64,000 bases of DNA, from assembly GCA_947624285.1 (NCBI GenBank), contig CANQJS010000002.1, positions 123,679-187,678 of the forward strand, in the 5' to 3' direction. Below are positions 39,266 through 47,580 of the stretch, piece by piece. This DNA is from an uncultured Clostridia bacterium. GTDB taxonomy: Bacteria; Bacillota; Clostridia; Oscillospirales; Acutalibacteraceae. Each line of letters begins with the position of its first letter. Within the stretch, counting starts at the first letter, position 1. Under the pieces are notes generated by a model. It did no database searches and was not told the DNA's origin. It saw only the letters and a program-made list of their open reading frames with translations. The position numbers were made by a program, and so were the translations under genes.

Positions 39266-39282
39266 CTGTAGGAGGAAGAATT

Positions 39283-41031
39283 ATGGATAATATTATTGAA
39301 GTTATAAGCAGTGAAGTGTTCGGCGTTTGGTTTTTGATAGGCGCGGCGCTTGTTTTCTTTATGCAATGCGGCTTTGCAATGGTGGAAACGGGCTTTACAA
39401 GAGCCAAAAACGCCGGAAATATCATAATGAAAAACCTTATGGATTTCTGCATCGGCACGCCGATGTTCCTGATCATCGGCTTCGGGCTGATGATGGGCGA
39501 GGAGGCACTCGGCGGCTTCTGCGGGCTTCCCACCTTAGGGCTTTTCACCGATTATGAAAACTTTGATTGGTCAAATTTTGTATTCAACCTTGTTTTCTGC
39601 GCCACCGCCGCCACAATAGTTTCCGGCGCAATGGCGGAAAGAACGAAGTTCAGCTCATATTGCATTTACAGCGCGGTGATAAGCGCGGTCATATACCCGA
39701 TCGAGGCGGGCTGGATATGGAATCCGTCCGGTTGGCTGGCGAATTTGGGCTTTCACGATTTCGCGGGCTCATGCGCGATCCATATGGTGGGCGGTCTCAC
39801 CGCGTTCATCGGCGCGATCATGGTCGGCCCGCGTATCGGCAAATATGTCACAAACAAGAAAACCGGCAAAAAGGATGTAAAAGCTATTCCGGGGCATAGT
39901 CTCACCCTTGGGGCTCTCGGCGTTTTCATTCTTTGGTTCGGTTGGTACGGCTTCAACGGCGCGGCAGCCACAAGCGGCGATCAGCTCGCTTCAATATTTC
40001 TCACTACGACCTGCGCGCCCGCGGTTGCCACATGCGTAACGATGATATTCACTTGGATAAAGAACGGCAAGCCGGATGTTTCAATGTCGCTCAACGGCTC
40101 TCTCGCGGGGCTCGTTGCCGTAACCGCCGGCTGTGATGTGGTGGACGCTCTCGGCTCTTGCCTTATCGGCGCGGTTTCCGGTATTCTTGTGGTCGTCGCG
40201 GTTGAATTTATCGATATAAAGCTGAAGGTCGACGATCCCGTAGGCGCCGTGGCGGTCCACGCCGCAAACGGTATTTGGGGCACTTTGGCGGTAGGGCTTT
40301 TTGCAACCACAAGCGTTCCCTCAAACGATTCGTTCAAAGGGCTGTTTTACGGTGGAGGCTTCAAGCTTTTGGGCACACAGGCACTCGGCGTAGTCTGCGT
40401 TGCGGCTTGGACTGTTGTAACGATGTCGGCTGTATTCTTTTTAATCAAAAAGACGAACGGGCTCAGAGTCTCGGCGGAAGAAGAGCTCAAGGGGCTCGAT
40501 TCCACGGAGCACAATCTGCCCTCCGCCTATGCCGATTTTATGCCTACGCTTGCGTATGCCGCGGCGGGCGCTTCCGTTGCATCACCTTTATCCGCTCCCA
40601 AAGTACCCGTTGAAGCGGCTGTCCCCGTTGAGTCATACACCGCCGCAAAGGGCGACGGCAAGCTCACGAATGTGGTGATGATATTCAACCCCGCAAAGTT
40701 TGAGGATGTTAAGAACGCCATGAACGCCATAGGAGTGACCGGTATGACGGTGACGAATGTTATGGGCTGCGGCGTTCAGAAAGGGCACAGTAAAATGTAT
40801 CGCGGCGTAGCGATAGAGGAAATGAGTCTCAATCCGAAAATGAAGCTTGAAATGGCAGTTTCCAAAGTACCTGTTCCCACCGTAATAGACGCCGCAAGAG
40901 CCGCTCTTTATACCGGAAACATAGGCGACGGAAAAATATTCCTTTACGATATAGAAGATGTGGTCAAGGTGCGCACCGGAGAAACGGGAACACAGGCGCT
41001 TCAGGGCGAGGAGGATCTCGCAAACGACTGA
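39283..41031 (+). CDS. amt: Ammonium transporter with fused C-terminal PII (GlnK-like) domain
   Basis: Residues 1-405 form an Amt channel: the 11-helix pattern, the pore histidines H167 (CAIHMVGG) and H326 (VAVHAANG), and conserved DVVDALGS and GIWG motifs. After a linker (405-458) comes a PII domain (459-575) with the T-loop stretch GCGVQKGHSKMYRGVAIEE and the C-terminal KVRTGE nucleotide-binding motif. In free-standing PII this domain plugs Amt when nitrogen is plentiful; here the plug is covalently attached. The position equal to the uridylylated Tyr51 of E. coli GlnB is Ile511, so uridylylation is unlikely, while Tyr46 is kept as Y506. GGAGGA precedes the ATG. Placement between glnA and glutamate synthase genes supports the role. 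Confidence 0.95.
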   Translation: MDNIIEVISSEVFGVWFLIGAALVFFMQCGFAMVETGFTRAKNAGNIIMKNLMDFCIGTPMFLIIGFGLMMGEEALGGFCGLPTLGLFTDYENFDWSNFVFNLVFCATAATIVSGAMAERTKFSSYCIYSAVISAVIYPIEAGWIWNPSGWLANLGFHDFAGSCAIHMVGGLTAFIGAIMVGPRIGKYVTNKKTGKKDVKAIPGHSLTLGALGVFILWFGWYGFNGAAATSGDQLASIFLTTTCAPAVATCVTMIFTWIKNGKPDVSMSLNGSLAGLVAVTAGCDVVDALGSCLIGAVSGILVVVAVEFIDIKLKVDDPVGAVAVHAANGIWGTLAVGLFATTSVPSNDSFKGLFYGGGFKLLGTQALGVVCVAAWTVVTMSAVFFLIKKTNGLRVSAEEELKGLDSTEHNLPSAYADFMPTLAYAAAGASVASPLSAPKVPVEAAVPVESYTAAKGDGKLTNVVMIFNPAKFEDVKNAMNAIGVTGMTVTNVMGCGVQKGHSKMYRGVAIEEMSLNPKMKLEMAVSKVPVPTVIDAARAALYTGNIGDGKIFLYDIEDVVKVRTGETGTQALQGEEDLAND

Positions 41032-41080
41032 TCACGCGCAAATAAACCCGTGAAAGCCCGGCATATGGCTTTTATCGAAT

Positions 41081-41116
41081 AAAAAAGCGGCAATATCCTT
41101 GATGGATACTGCCGCT
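41081..41116. terminator. Bidirectional terminator between amt-PII and GDPD
   Basis: AGCGGCAATATCC (41086-41098) pairs with GGATACTGCCGCT (41104-41116) with one mismatch. Six A residues before it give a U-run on the minus strand; GATTTTAA follows on the plus strand. Confidence 0.85.
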
Positions 41117-41142
41117 GATTTTAACTTGTTTTTAATATTGAT

Positions 41143-42159
41143 TTACTCCGCGTTTTGTATTTCGTAAAGCTTGTCGGGATAATCGCTCATAATGCAGTCC
41201 GCGCCTACGGAGATCAGGTATTCCATATCGTCCTCATCATTGATAGTCCAATACTGAACGGCGATACCTCTTTCGTGCGCGTAATTTATCACCTTCGCCG
41301 TGGCGAGGTTTGCGATGATCCTGTAGGGCATACTGTAGGGTATCTGCAAAACCGAGTAGGCGGGGTCGAAATCACTGTCGTTTCTCAGCGCCGCCGCCCA
41401 AAAGGCGAGCACCTCTTTTATTGTGGCGCTGCGCTGAAGATCGGGGTAATTCTCGTCAACATAAAGGGATACCTCTTCCTTGAATGTGCCGAAAACCACA
41501 TTGTTTAAAAGCCCTTTATCTTTCAAAATGCCGTAGAGAATATCAACGCCCTTTTTGCCGAGGTCGCCGCCGTTTTTGATTTCTATAATATAGTTATAAT
41601 CGCCCGTGCCCATCAGATAGTCGAGCACATCCTCAAGCCTGAGGATCTTTACATCGTCGGGCACATTCTCGCCGCTGTATCCCGCATAGGGCATATCGCC
41701 GTTTTCGTCAACGAATTTCGCCCCCATATTGAGTGTGCGAAGCTCGTCATATGTATAGTCCTCGGGTCGCGCATCCTGAACTCCGAAGACCGTTTCGGAA
41801 TCGGATGTTCTGTCCAGCGTGTCGTCATGGAGCAGGACAAGCACATTATCCTTCGTGATATGCAGGTCAAATTCAAAAGTATCTATCCTGAAGCTGCTGC
41901 TTTCGGCGCAGTTTGCAAACGCCTTTTTCGTCTCTTCGGGCATTATTCCGCCGCCGCTGCGGTGGGCGCTTATCTGCGTGTTGCCCATTCCAACGATATA
42001 CGGATTATCCGTGTCATATGTCTTGATGTTTTTCGGGTCGGAATGCCAGCTTGCGGATATTGCAAAAGCCGCCGCCGCGAGCGCGAGTATTACTAAAATA
42101 ACAAGTAAAATTTTTACGGCTTTCGGGACTTTTATTCCTTTTCTTTCCTCAGTTTTCAA
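41143..42159 (-). CDS. Membrane-anchored glycerophosphodiester phosphodiesterase
   Basis: GDPD enzymes split glycerophosphodiesters from phospholipid turnover into glycerol-3-phosphate and an alcohol. The 338-residue product has an N-terminal transmembrane anchor (about 14-38) and an external catalytic barrel with AHRSGGG, the metal-site motif FEFDLHITKD and HDDTLDRTS, the last carrying the catalytic His. TTG at 42159 is preferred as start because AGAGGTG lies 6 bases upstream; GTG at 42168 overlaps that site. A strong promoter is 20 bases upstream. It interrupts the nitrogen block on the opposite strand and shares a terminator with amt. Confidence 0.9.
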   Translation of the reverse strand: MKTEERKGIKVPKAVKILLVILVILALAAAAFAISASWHSDPKNIKTYDTDNPYIVGMGNTQISAHRSGGGIMPEETKKAFANCAESSSFRIDTFEFDLHITKDNVLVLLHDDTLDRTSDSETVFGVQDARPEDYTYDELRTLNMGAKFVDENGDMPYAGYSGENVPDDVKILRLEDVLDYLMGTGDYNYIIEIKNGGDLGKKGVDILYGILKDKGLLNNVVFGTFKEEVSLYVDENYPDLQRSATIKEVLAFWAAALRNDSDFDPAYSVLQIPYSMPYRIIANLATAKVINYAHERGIAVQYWTINDEDDMEYLISVGADCIMSDYPDKLYEIQNAE

Positions 42160-42180
42160 AATATTCACCTCTTACCGAAA

Positions 42181-42209
42181 AGTATATGGCACGAAAATTG
42201 TTTTGTCAA
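42181..42209 (-). promoter_or_regulatory. Promoter of GDPD gene
   Basis: On the minus strand TTGACA (42209-42204), 17 bp spacer, TATACT (42186-42181). Confidence 0.75.
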
Positions 42210-42310
42210 ACGCCCGTCGATAAAATATGGCGGGCAACACAGATCGATAAAGCCGAAAAAATTGTGGACTTTCTACAAATTACCGTTTATTGGAAAGGAT
42301 TTTTCGGCAA

Positions 42311-42394
42311 ATGTCTGTGCAACTTAACGATGAAATAAAAGTCTTAGTGAAATATTCTATATATTCGCTCGCAAGGGCGCATAAATTTTTGTAA
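42311..42394 (+). CDS. Possible 27-residue leader peptide or gene remnant
   Basis: In the 331-base gap between GDPD and the glutamate synthase operon, ATG at 42311 opens a frame of 27 codons (MSVQLNDEIKVLVKYSIYSL then ARAHKFL) ending at TAA. GGAAAGGA lies about 13 bases upstream, farther than usual. The peptide could form one amphipathic helix. No promoter for it was found, and it could be chance. The rest of the gap is AT-rich and holds only the two promoters listed. Confidence 0.2.
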   Translation: MSVQLNDEIKVLVKYSIYSLARAHKFL

Positions 42395-42418
42395 AATGAT
42401 GAAATTGCCTTTGATTTA

Positions 42419-42447
42419 TTGATAAGAAAGTATCTTGGTTTTATAAT
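42419..42447 (+). promoter_or_regulatory. Promoter of the split glutamate synthase operon
   Basis: TTGATA (42419-42424), 17 bp spacer, TATAAT (42442-42447); start of transcription near 42454, about 37 bases before the ATG. Confidence 0.8.
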
Positions 42448-42490
42448 TATATATATGTAATATATGCAGTACCTATAAGGAGGAGTTATT

Positions 42491-43597
42491 ATGCTTAAAG
42501 AGGGGCAGGTCAGGATACCTTCCGGCTGCGCCATCGCGGCGATAATAGACCGCAAGGGCGGCAGAATAAACGGCTCGGAGATAATAAAATCCATTGCTCT
42601 TATGCACGACCGCTCTAACGGGCTCGGCGGAGGGTTTGCCGCTTACGGCATATATCCCGAGCACGCCGATGATTACGCTTTCCATGTTTTTTATGATTCC
42701 GCGCAGGCGAAAGCCGAGTGCGAGGAATTTCTCTTCAAGCATTTCAATGTTGATGTTTCGGAAAAAATACCCACCAAAAAGATGGAATCCATCGCCAACG
42801 GACCGGATATTTGGCGCTATTTCGCAAAGCCCAATAAGGTGCGTATGAGGGAAGCCCGCCTCGATGAGGAGGAATATACCGTTCAGTGCGTTATGAAGGT
42901 AAATCAAAACATTGAGGGCGCATTCATTTTCTCCAGCGGAAAGAATATGGGCTGCTTTAAAGCCGTGGGCTTTCCCGAGGATGTTGGCGAGTTTTATATG
43001 CTCGATCAGTACGACGCCTATCTCTGGACGGCGCATGGCAGATTTCCGACAAACACCCCGGGCTGGTGGGGCGGCTCTCACCCGTTCAATATCCTTGACT
43101 GGTCGATAGTTCACAACGGGGAGATCTCCTCCTACGACACCAACAGAAGGTATATCGAGCAGTTCGGCTATGTTTGCACAATGCAGACGGATACCGAGGT
43201 CATTACATATCTTTTTGACCATTTGCTGCGCCATCACGGTCTGCCGATAGAGGTCGCCGCCGATGTGCTCACCGCTCCCGAATGGGCGGAAATAGACAGA
43301 ATGGATAAGGACAGAAAAGAATATTTCACCGCCCTGCGCTCGATTTACAACGCGGCTCTGGTAAACGGTCCGTTTTCCGTTATCCTCGGCTCAAACAAGG
43401 GTCTGCTTGCGATAAACGACAGGTTGAAGCTTCGTTCCCTTACCGCGGCCACCAAGGGCAACAGAGCGTATTTCGCATCCGAGGAATCGGCTATACGCAT
43501 AATTTGCCCCGACCCGGACAGAGTTTGGTCGGTAAGCGGCGCAGAGCCTGTTTTCATACCGCTTGAAATAGAGAAAGAGGAGGGCAGAAGAAGATGA
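42491..43597 (+). CDS. Glutamate synthase, glutaminase (class II amidotransferase) subunit
   Basis: This 368-residue subunit releases ammonia from glutamine for glutamate synthase. It is the stand-alone form of the N-terminal Ntn-hydrolase domain of GltB. The probable nucleophile is C13 (PSGCAIAAI), which would become N-terminal after removal of a 12-residue propeptide (inference from class II enzymes). Other marks are HDRSNGLGGGFAAYG near residue 39, TAHGRFPTN and VHNGEISSY, which are the Arg and Asn/Gly substrate and oxyanion contacts. AGGAGGAG precedes the ATG. It overlaps the next gene by 4 bases (ATGA). The five-gene order is typical of archaeal and clostridial split glutamate synthases. 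Confidence 0.9.
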   Translation: MLKEGQVRIPSGCAIAAIIDRKGGRINGSEIIKSIALMHDRSNGLGGGFAAYGIYPEHADDYAFHVFYDSAQAKAECEEFLFKHFNVDVSEKIPTKKMESIANGPDIWRYFAKPNKVRMREARLDEEEYTVQCVMKVNQNIEGAFIFSSGKNMGCFKAVGFPEDVGEFYMLDQYDAYLWTAHGRFPTNTPGWWGGSHPFNILDWSIVHNGEISSYDTNRRYIEQFGYVCTMQTDTEVITYLFDHLLRHHGLPIEVAADVLTAPEWAEIDRMDKDRKEYFTALRSIYNAALVNGPFSVILGSNKGLLAINDRLKLRSLTAATKGNRAYFASEESAIRIICPDPDRVWSVSGAEPVFIPLEIEKEEGRRR

Positions 43598-45096
43598 TAA
43601 ATTACATTCCCCGCCGTTTTACCGTTGTGCGCGACAGAGAGCTTTGCATAGACTGCGGCTGCTGTGTGCGCCAATGCTCTAACGAATGCCATTATTACGA
43701 TGACGACGGCAAGACCGTTCTTTCAAACTCAAACGAATGCGTCGCCTGCCACAGGTGCGTGGATCTTTGCCCCACAGGCGCGCTTCGTATAGAAAAATAT
43801 GTTTGCGATTACCGCGACAACGCCAACTGGACTCCTCAGTATCAGCAGGAGGTTTGCCGGCAGGCAAACACGGGCTCTACTCTGCTTTCGGCTATGGGAA
43901 ACCCGCAGCCGTATCCCATTTACTGGGATAAGCTGCTGCTCAACGCCTCTCAGGTTACGAATCCGTCCATAGACCCGCTTCGTGAGCCCATGGAGATACG
44001 CACCATTTTAGGCAAAAAGCCGGAGAAGATAGAGGTGGAGAAAAAGGGCAGGCTCAAAACAAAGATGCCTCCCCAAGTCGTGCTTGAGACGCCGATCATC
44101 TTTTCGGCTATGTCGTTCGGCTCTATCAGCATGAACGCGCAGAAATCCCTTGCAATCGCGGCAAAGGAGCTCGGCACACTGTTTAACACAGGCGAGGGCG
44201 GCCTCCACGAGGAGTTAAAGGATTTCGGAAAATACGCCGTTGTTCAGGTGGCGTCGGGTCGATTCGGAGTACATAAGGGTTACCTTGAAAATTCAAGATT
44301 TATCGAGATAAAGATAGGCCAGGGCGCGAAGCCCGGCATAGGCGGGCATTTGCCGGGAGAAAAGGTAAATGTCGAGGTATCAAACGCCCGAATGATACCC
44401 GTGGGCTCAGACGCGATCTCGCCCGCGCCTCACCACGATATTTATTCGATAGAGGATCTGCGCCAGCTTATTTGGTCGCTGAAGCAGGCGACGGACGGCA
44501 AAAAGCCCGTTTCGGTAAAAATAGCCGCCGTTCACAATATAGCCGCCATAGCCTCCGGCGTTGCGCGCGCCGGCGCCGATATAGTCGTGATAGACGGCTT
44601 CAGAGGCGGCACGGGCGCCGCCCCCACAAGAATACGCGACAATGTGGGTATTCCCATCGAGCTCGCTCTTGCCGCCGCCGATCAAAGGCTTCGTGACGAG
44701 GGTATTCGCTCCACCGTTTCGCTTGTTGCGGCGGGCTCGTTCAGATGCTCCGCGGATATTGTAAAGGCAATAGCTCTGGGCGCCGACGCCTGCTATATCG
44801 CATCCGCCGCGCTCATAGCGATGGGCTGCCATATGTGCCAAACCTGCAACACGGGCAAGTGCAACTGGGGCATCGCCACACAGCGCCCCGATCTCACTCG
44901 CCGTCTCAATCCCGAGATCGCGTCAAAGAGAGTTATCAATCTTGTAAACGCGTGGAATCACGAGATAAAAGAGATAATGGGCGGCATGGGCATAAATTCC
45001 ACGGACTCCCTTCGCGGAAACAGGCTTATGCTCCGCGGCATAGGGCTCAACGAAAAAGAGCTTGAAATACTCGGCGTAAAGCACGCCGGAGAATAA
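43594..45096 (+). CDS. Glutamate synthase, FMN-binding synthase subunit with N-terminal ferredoxin domain
   Basis: The 500-residue subunit carries the reaction of 2-oxoglutarate with ammonia to glutamate. Residues 10-65 form a two-cluster ferredoxin domain (C18, C21, C24, C28 and C49, C52, C55, C59). The remainder is the FMN-binding TIM barrel of GltB (Glu_synthase domain) with FSAMSFGSISMNAQKSLA, NTGEGG, KIGQGAKPGIGGHLPGEKV, DGFRGGTGAAP and the CHMCQTCNTGKC segment that binds the 3Fe-4S cluster. It starts within the stop of the glutaminase gene. Fusion of the barrel to a ferredoxin domain is the archaeal-type arrangement. Confidence 0.93.
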   Translation: MINYIPRRFTVVRDRELCIDCGCCVRQCSNECHYYDDDGKTVLSNSNECVACHRCVDLCPTGALRIEKYVCDYRDNANWTPQYQQEVCRQANTGSTLLSAMGNPQPYPIYWDKLLLNASQVTNPSIDPLREPMEIRTILGKKPEKIEVEKKGRLKTKMPPQVVLETPIIFSAMSFGSISMNAQKSLAIAAKELGTLFNTGEGGLHEELKDFGKYAVVQVASGRFGVHKGYLENSRFIEIKIGQGAKPGIGGHLPGEKVNVEVSNARMIPVGSDAISPAPHHDIYSIEDLRQLIWSLKQATDGKKPVSVKIAAVHNIAAIASGVARAGADIVVIDGFRGGTGAAPTRIRDNVGIPIELALAAADQRLRDEGIRSTVSLVAAGSFRCSADIVKAIALGADACYIASAALIAMGCHMCQTCNTGKCNWGIATQRPDLTRRLNPEIASKRVINLVNAWNHEIKEIMGGMGINSTDSLRGNRLMLRGIGLNEKELEILGVKHAGE

Positions 45097-45108
45097 GGAG
45101 GCAGTGAT

Positions 45109-45546
45109 ATGAAAAAAGTGTTCGCCAGAGAAAATCTCTGCATAAACTGCCGACTTTGCGAGGTCTATTGCAAAACGGCTCACAGCAAAAGCAAGGATGT
45201 TGTGAAAGCATATAAGAAAGAATCGCCCGCGCCGGTTTCAAGAATAACCGTTTACGGCGACAATGCCGTTTCCGTTGCCGTAAATTGCCGCCATTGCGAC
45301 GATCCCGCCTGCGTTCGCGCTTGCATAACGGGCGCTATGCACAAGGATAAGCGCACGGGTATAGTTTCGGTTGACGAAAACAAGTGCATCGGCTGTATGA
45401 CCTGCCTTGCCGTCTGCCCCATAGGCTGTATAAAAACAGATAAAATCGCCATGAAATGCGATCTCTGCAAGGGCGAAGAGCCGGCATGCGTCAAAAACTG
45501 CCCCAACAGAGCGCTCGTGTGGCTTGAAGTCGGAGGTGGCGAGTGA
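45109..45546 (+). CDS. Polyferredoxin electron-transfer subunit (four 4Fe-4S sites)
   Basis: The 145-residue product has four cysteine groups (CINCRLCEVYC, CRHCDDPACVRAC, CIGCMTCLAVC, CDLCKGEEPACVKNC), the pattern of HycB/DmsB-type proteins with four 4Fe-4S clusters. It sits between the FMN synthase subunit and the FAD oxidoreductase, so it should pass electrons between them, or from a reduced ferredoxin. AAGGAGG lies ahead of the ATG. The next gene starts on the last base of its stop codon. Confidence 0.9.
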   Translation: MKKVFARENLCINCRLCEVYCKTAHSKSKDVVKAYKKESPAPVSRITVYGDNAVSVAVNCRHCDDPACVRACITGAMHKDKRTGIVSVDENKCIGCMTCLAVCPIGCIKTDKIAMKCDLCKGEEPACVKNCPNRALVWLEVGGGE

Positions 45547-46811
45547 TGAAAAAATATGTTATCGTCGGCGCGTCGGCGGCAGGGCTTGCTACTGCCGAAA
45601 GCATAAGAAAAACAGACCCGTCGGGCGAGATAACCGTGCTTACGAAAGAGGCTTACGCGCCCTACAGCCGTCCGTCAATAAGCTATTATTTAAAGGGCGT
45701 TGTTGACGAGAGGAATATGTATCTCCGCAAGGCGTCCTTCTACAAGGAAAACAGAATAAATATAGTGACAAATTGCAATGTCACGAAAATAGACAGGGAA
45801 AACAAGCTCGTAAAAGCCGGAAGAAAAGAATATTATTACGACAAGCTCTGCCTTGCGACAGGGTCAAAGCCCTTTGTGCCGCCGATGAAAAATGTTGAGG
45901 GTATGAAAAACGCTCTCACCTTTCTTGATTTGGCGGCCGCCAAAGCGGTCAAGAAGGCGGCGAATTCCAAAACGAGGGCGGTCGTCATCGGCGCGGGGCT
46001 CATAGGAATGAAAGCGGCGGAGGGCCTTTCAAAAATATGCGAAAGCGTTGATGTTGTAGAGCTCGCTCCCCGTGTTCTCCCGTCGATCCTCGATGAAAAG
46101 AGCGCCGTATCGGTAAAGAGCCATTTGGAGGCTCACGGAATACGCTTTCATCTTGAGAATACGGTCGTTGAGGCAAAGACGAAAAACGGCTCGATAGTAG
46201 AGGTCGTTCTCAAAAACGGCGAAGCGCTGCCGTGCGATCTGCTGATTTTGGCGGTAGGCGTGCGCCCCGAGACCGCTCTTGCGGAAAAGGCGGGGCTTGA
46301 GGTGAACAGAGGTATTATGACCGATCCCGAAACCATGCTCACCTCAGATGAGAACATTTACGCGGCGGGCGACTGCACCGTTTCGGTAGATATGCTCGAC
46401 GGCTCAAAGAAAATAATCGCTCTGTGGCCGAACGCCGTGCAGCAGGGTGCTGCGGCGGGAAGCCAAATGGCGGGCGGAAGCCTTACCACGGGCGGCACTT
46501 ACAGCGTAAACGCGATAGACTTTTTCGGTCTTAGAATATGCACCTGCGGGCTTATCAACGCCAAGGGCGAGCAGTACAGCGACAAAATCAAGCGCGCAGG
46601 CTCGTCATACAAACGCCTTATATTTGAAGGCGGCAGGCTTGTGGGATTTGTGCTGATAAACTCAAGCGACAACGCGGGAATATACACCCGACTGATTTCG
46701 GACGGCACGGATATTTCCGCCCTGCACGGCGATATTATGGATGTTCCCTCGCTGTTTATGTTTGACAAAGCCGTGAGAACGGAGAAGCTGACGGGAGGTG
46801 TTGCGTTATGA
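45546..46811 (+). CDS. FAD/NAD(P)-dependent oxidoreductase of the glutamate synthase operon
   Basis: The 421-residue product is a pyridine nucleotide-disulfide type flavoprotein without a redox disulfide. The FAD site VGASAAGLATAE is at 7-18, the NAD(P) site VIGAGLIGMKAAE at 147-159 and the second FAD contact NIYAAGDC near 278. It probably feeds electrons from NAD(P)H through the polyferredoxin to the FMN subunit, taking the place of GltD. Relatives include nitrite reductase and rubredoxin reductase flavoproteins. ATG at 45546 follows GGAGG; GTG at 45543 is a less likely start. It overlaps the next gene by 4 bases. Confidence 0.88.
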   Translation: MKKYVIVGASAAGLATAESIRKTDPSGEITVLTKEAYAPYSRPSISYYLKGVVDERNMYLRKASFYKENRINIVTNCNVTKIDRENKLVKAGRKEYYYDKLCLATGSKPFVPPMKNVEGMKNALTFLDLAAAKAVKKAANSKTRAVVIGAGLIGMKAAEGLSKICESVDVVELAPRVLPSILDEKSAVSVKSHLEAHGIRFHLENTVVEAKTKNGSIVEVVLKNGEALPCDLLILAVGVRPETALAEKAGLEVNRGIMTDPETMLTSDENIYAAGDCTVSVDMLDGSKKIIALWPNAVQQGAAAGSQMAGGSLTTGGTYSVNAIDFFGLRICTCGLINAKGEQYSDKIKRAGSSYKRLIFEGGRLVGFVLINSSDNAGIYTRLISDGTDISALHGDIMDVPSLFMFDKAVRTEKLTGGVAL

Positions 46812-47542
46812 GCATTGAAGCGGGACTTGAAAGATACGAAAAGCTGAACGAGACGATAAAAGCGGAGCTTTCAAAGAAAAACAAGGCATCGGTAAAAAAT
46901 GTAAACGGTCAGCGTTACATAGGCTGCGCCCTTGAAAAGGGCAAAACTATCCAGATCTACGGCACACCGGGCAACGATATGGCGTGTTATCTTAACGGCG
47001 GCAAGGTGGAGGTTTTCGGAAACTGCCAGGACGCCGTGGGCAACACCATGAACGGCGGCGAGATAATCGTTCACGGCCACAGCGGCGACGCTATGGGCTA
47101 CGGTATGCGCGATGGACAGATATTCATAAGGGACAATGTGGCGTGCCGCGGCGGTATCCATATGAAGGAATTTGAAAAGATGAAGCCCGTTCTCGTCATC
47201 GGGCAGAGCGCGGGCTCGTTTTTAGGCGAATATATGGCGGGCGGCACGATAGTGCTTTTGGGCTTAGGCTTAAGACGCGGCGAAAAGATATTCGGCACGC
47301 ACTGCGCATCGGGAATGCACGGCGGAAAGATATTTGTAAGAGGCAGCTTTCCCAAGGAAAATCTCTCGCCAAACATCAAAGTGGTAAATCTTAACGATGA
47401 GGACAAAAAAGAGCTTGCGGGGCTTGTTAAAAAATACTGTAAATGCTTTAATGCCGATTACGATGAGATAATGGCAAAGCCTTTTAAAAAGCTCGTTCCC
47501 GCCACCTCAAGGCCTTACGCGAATCTTTATACGGTCAACTGA
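46808..47542 (+). CDS. Glutamate synthase GXGXG-domain subunit
   Basis: The 244-residue product is the stand-alone form of the C-terminal GXGXG beta-helix domain of GltB, with repeated GG-containing turns such as LNGGKVEVFGNCQDAVGN, MNGGEIIVHG and MRDGQIFIRD. This domain is structural and holds the ammonia-channel halves together. In formylmethanofuran dehydrogenase FwdC the same fold is used, but the operon leaves no doubt here. It closes the five-gene operon; purF starts 38 bases later with its own ribosome binding site. Confidence 0.92.
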   Translation: MSIEAGLERYEKLNETIKAELSKKNKASVKNVNGQRYIGCALEKGKTIQIYGTPGNDMACYLNGGKVEVFGNCQDAVGNTMNGGEIIVHGHSGDAMGYGMRDGQIFIRDNVACRGGIHMKEFEKMKPVLVIGQSAGSFLGEYMAGGTIVLLGLGLRRGEKIFGTHCASGMHGGKIFVRGSFPKENLSPNIKVVNLNDEDKKELAGLVKKYCKCFNADYDEIMAKPFKKLVPATSRPYANLYTVN

Positions 47543-47580
47543 GCAAAAAGCAAAAAAGCCGTCGGAAAGGGGAAAACGCT

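Noticed and set aside
38994..39282. ANTAR-type twin hexaloop antiterminator before amt
   Set aside because: No pair of six-base loops with A at position 1 and G at position 4 was found; loops are 7 or 13 bases.
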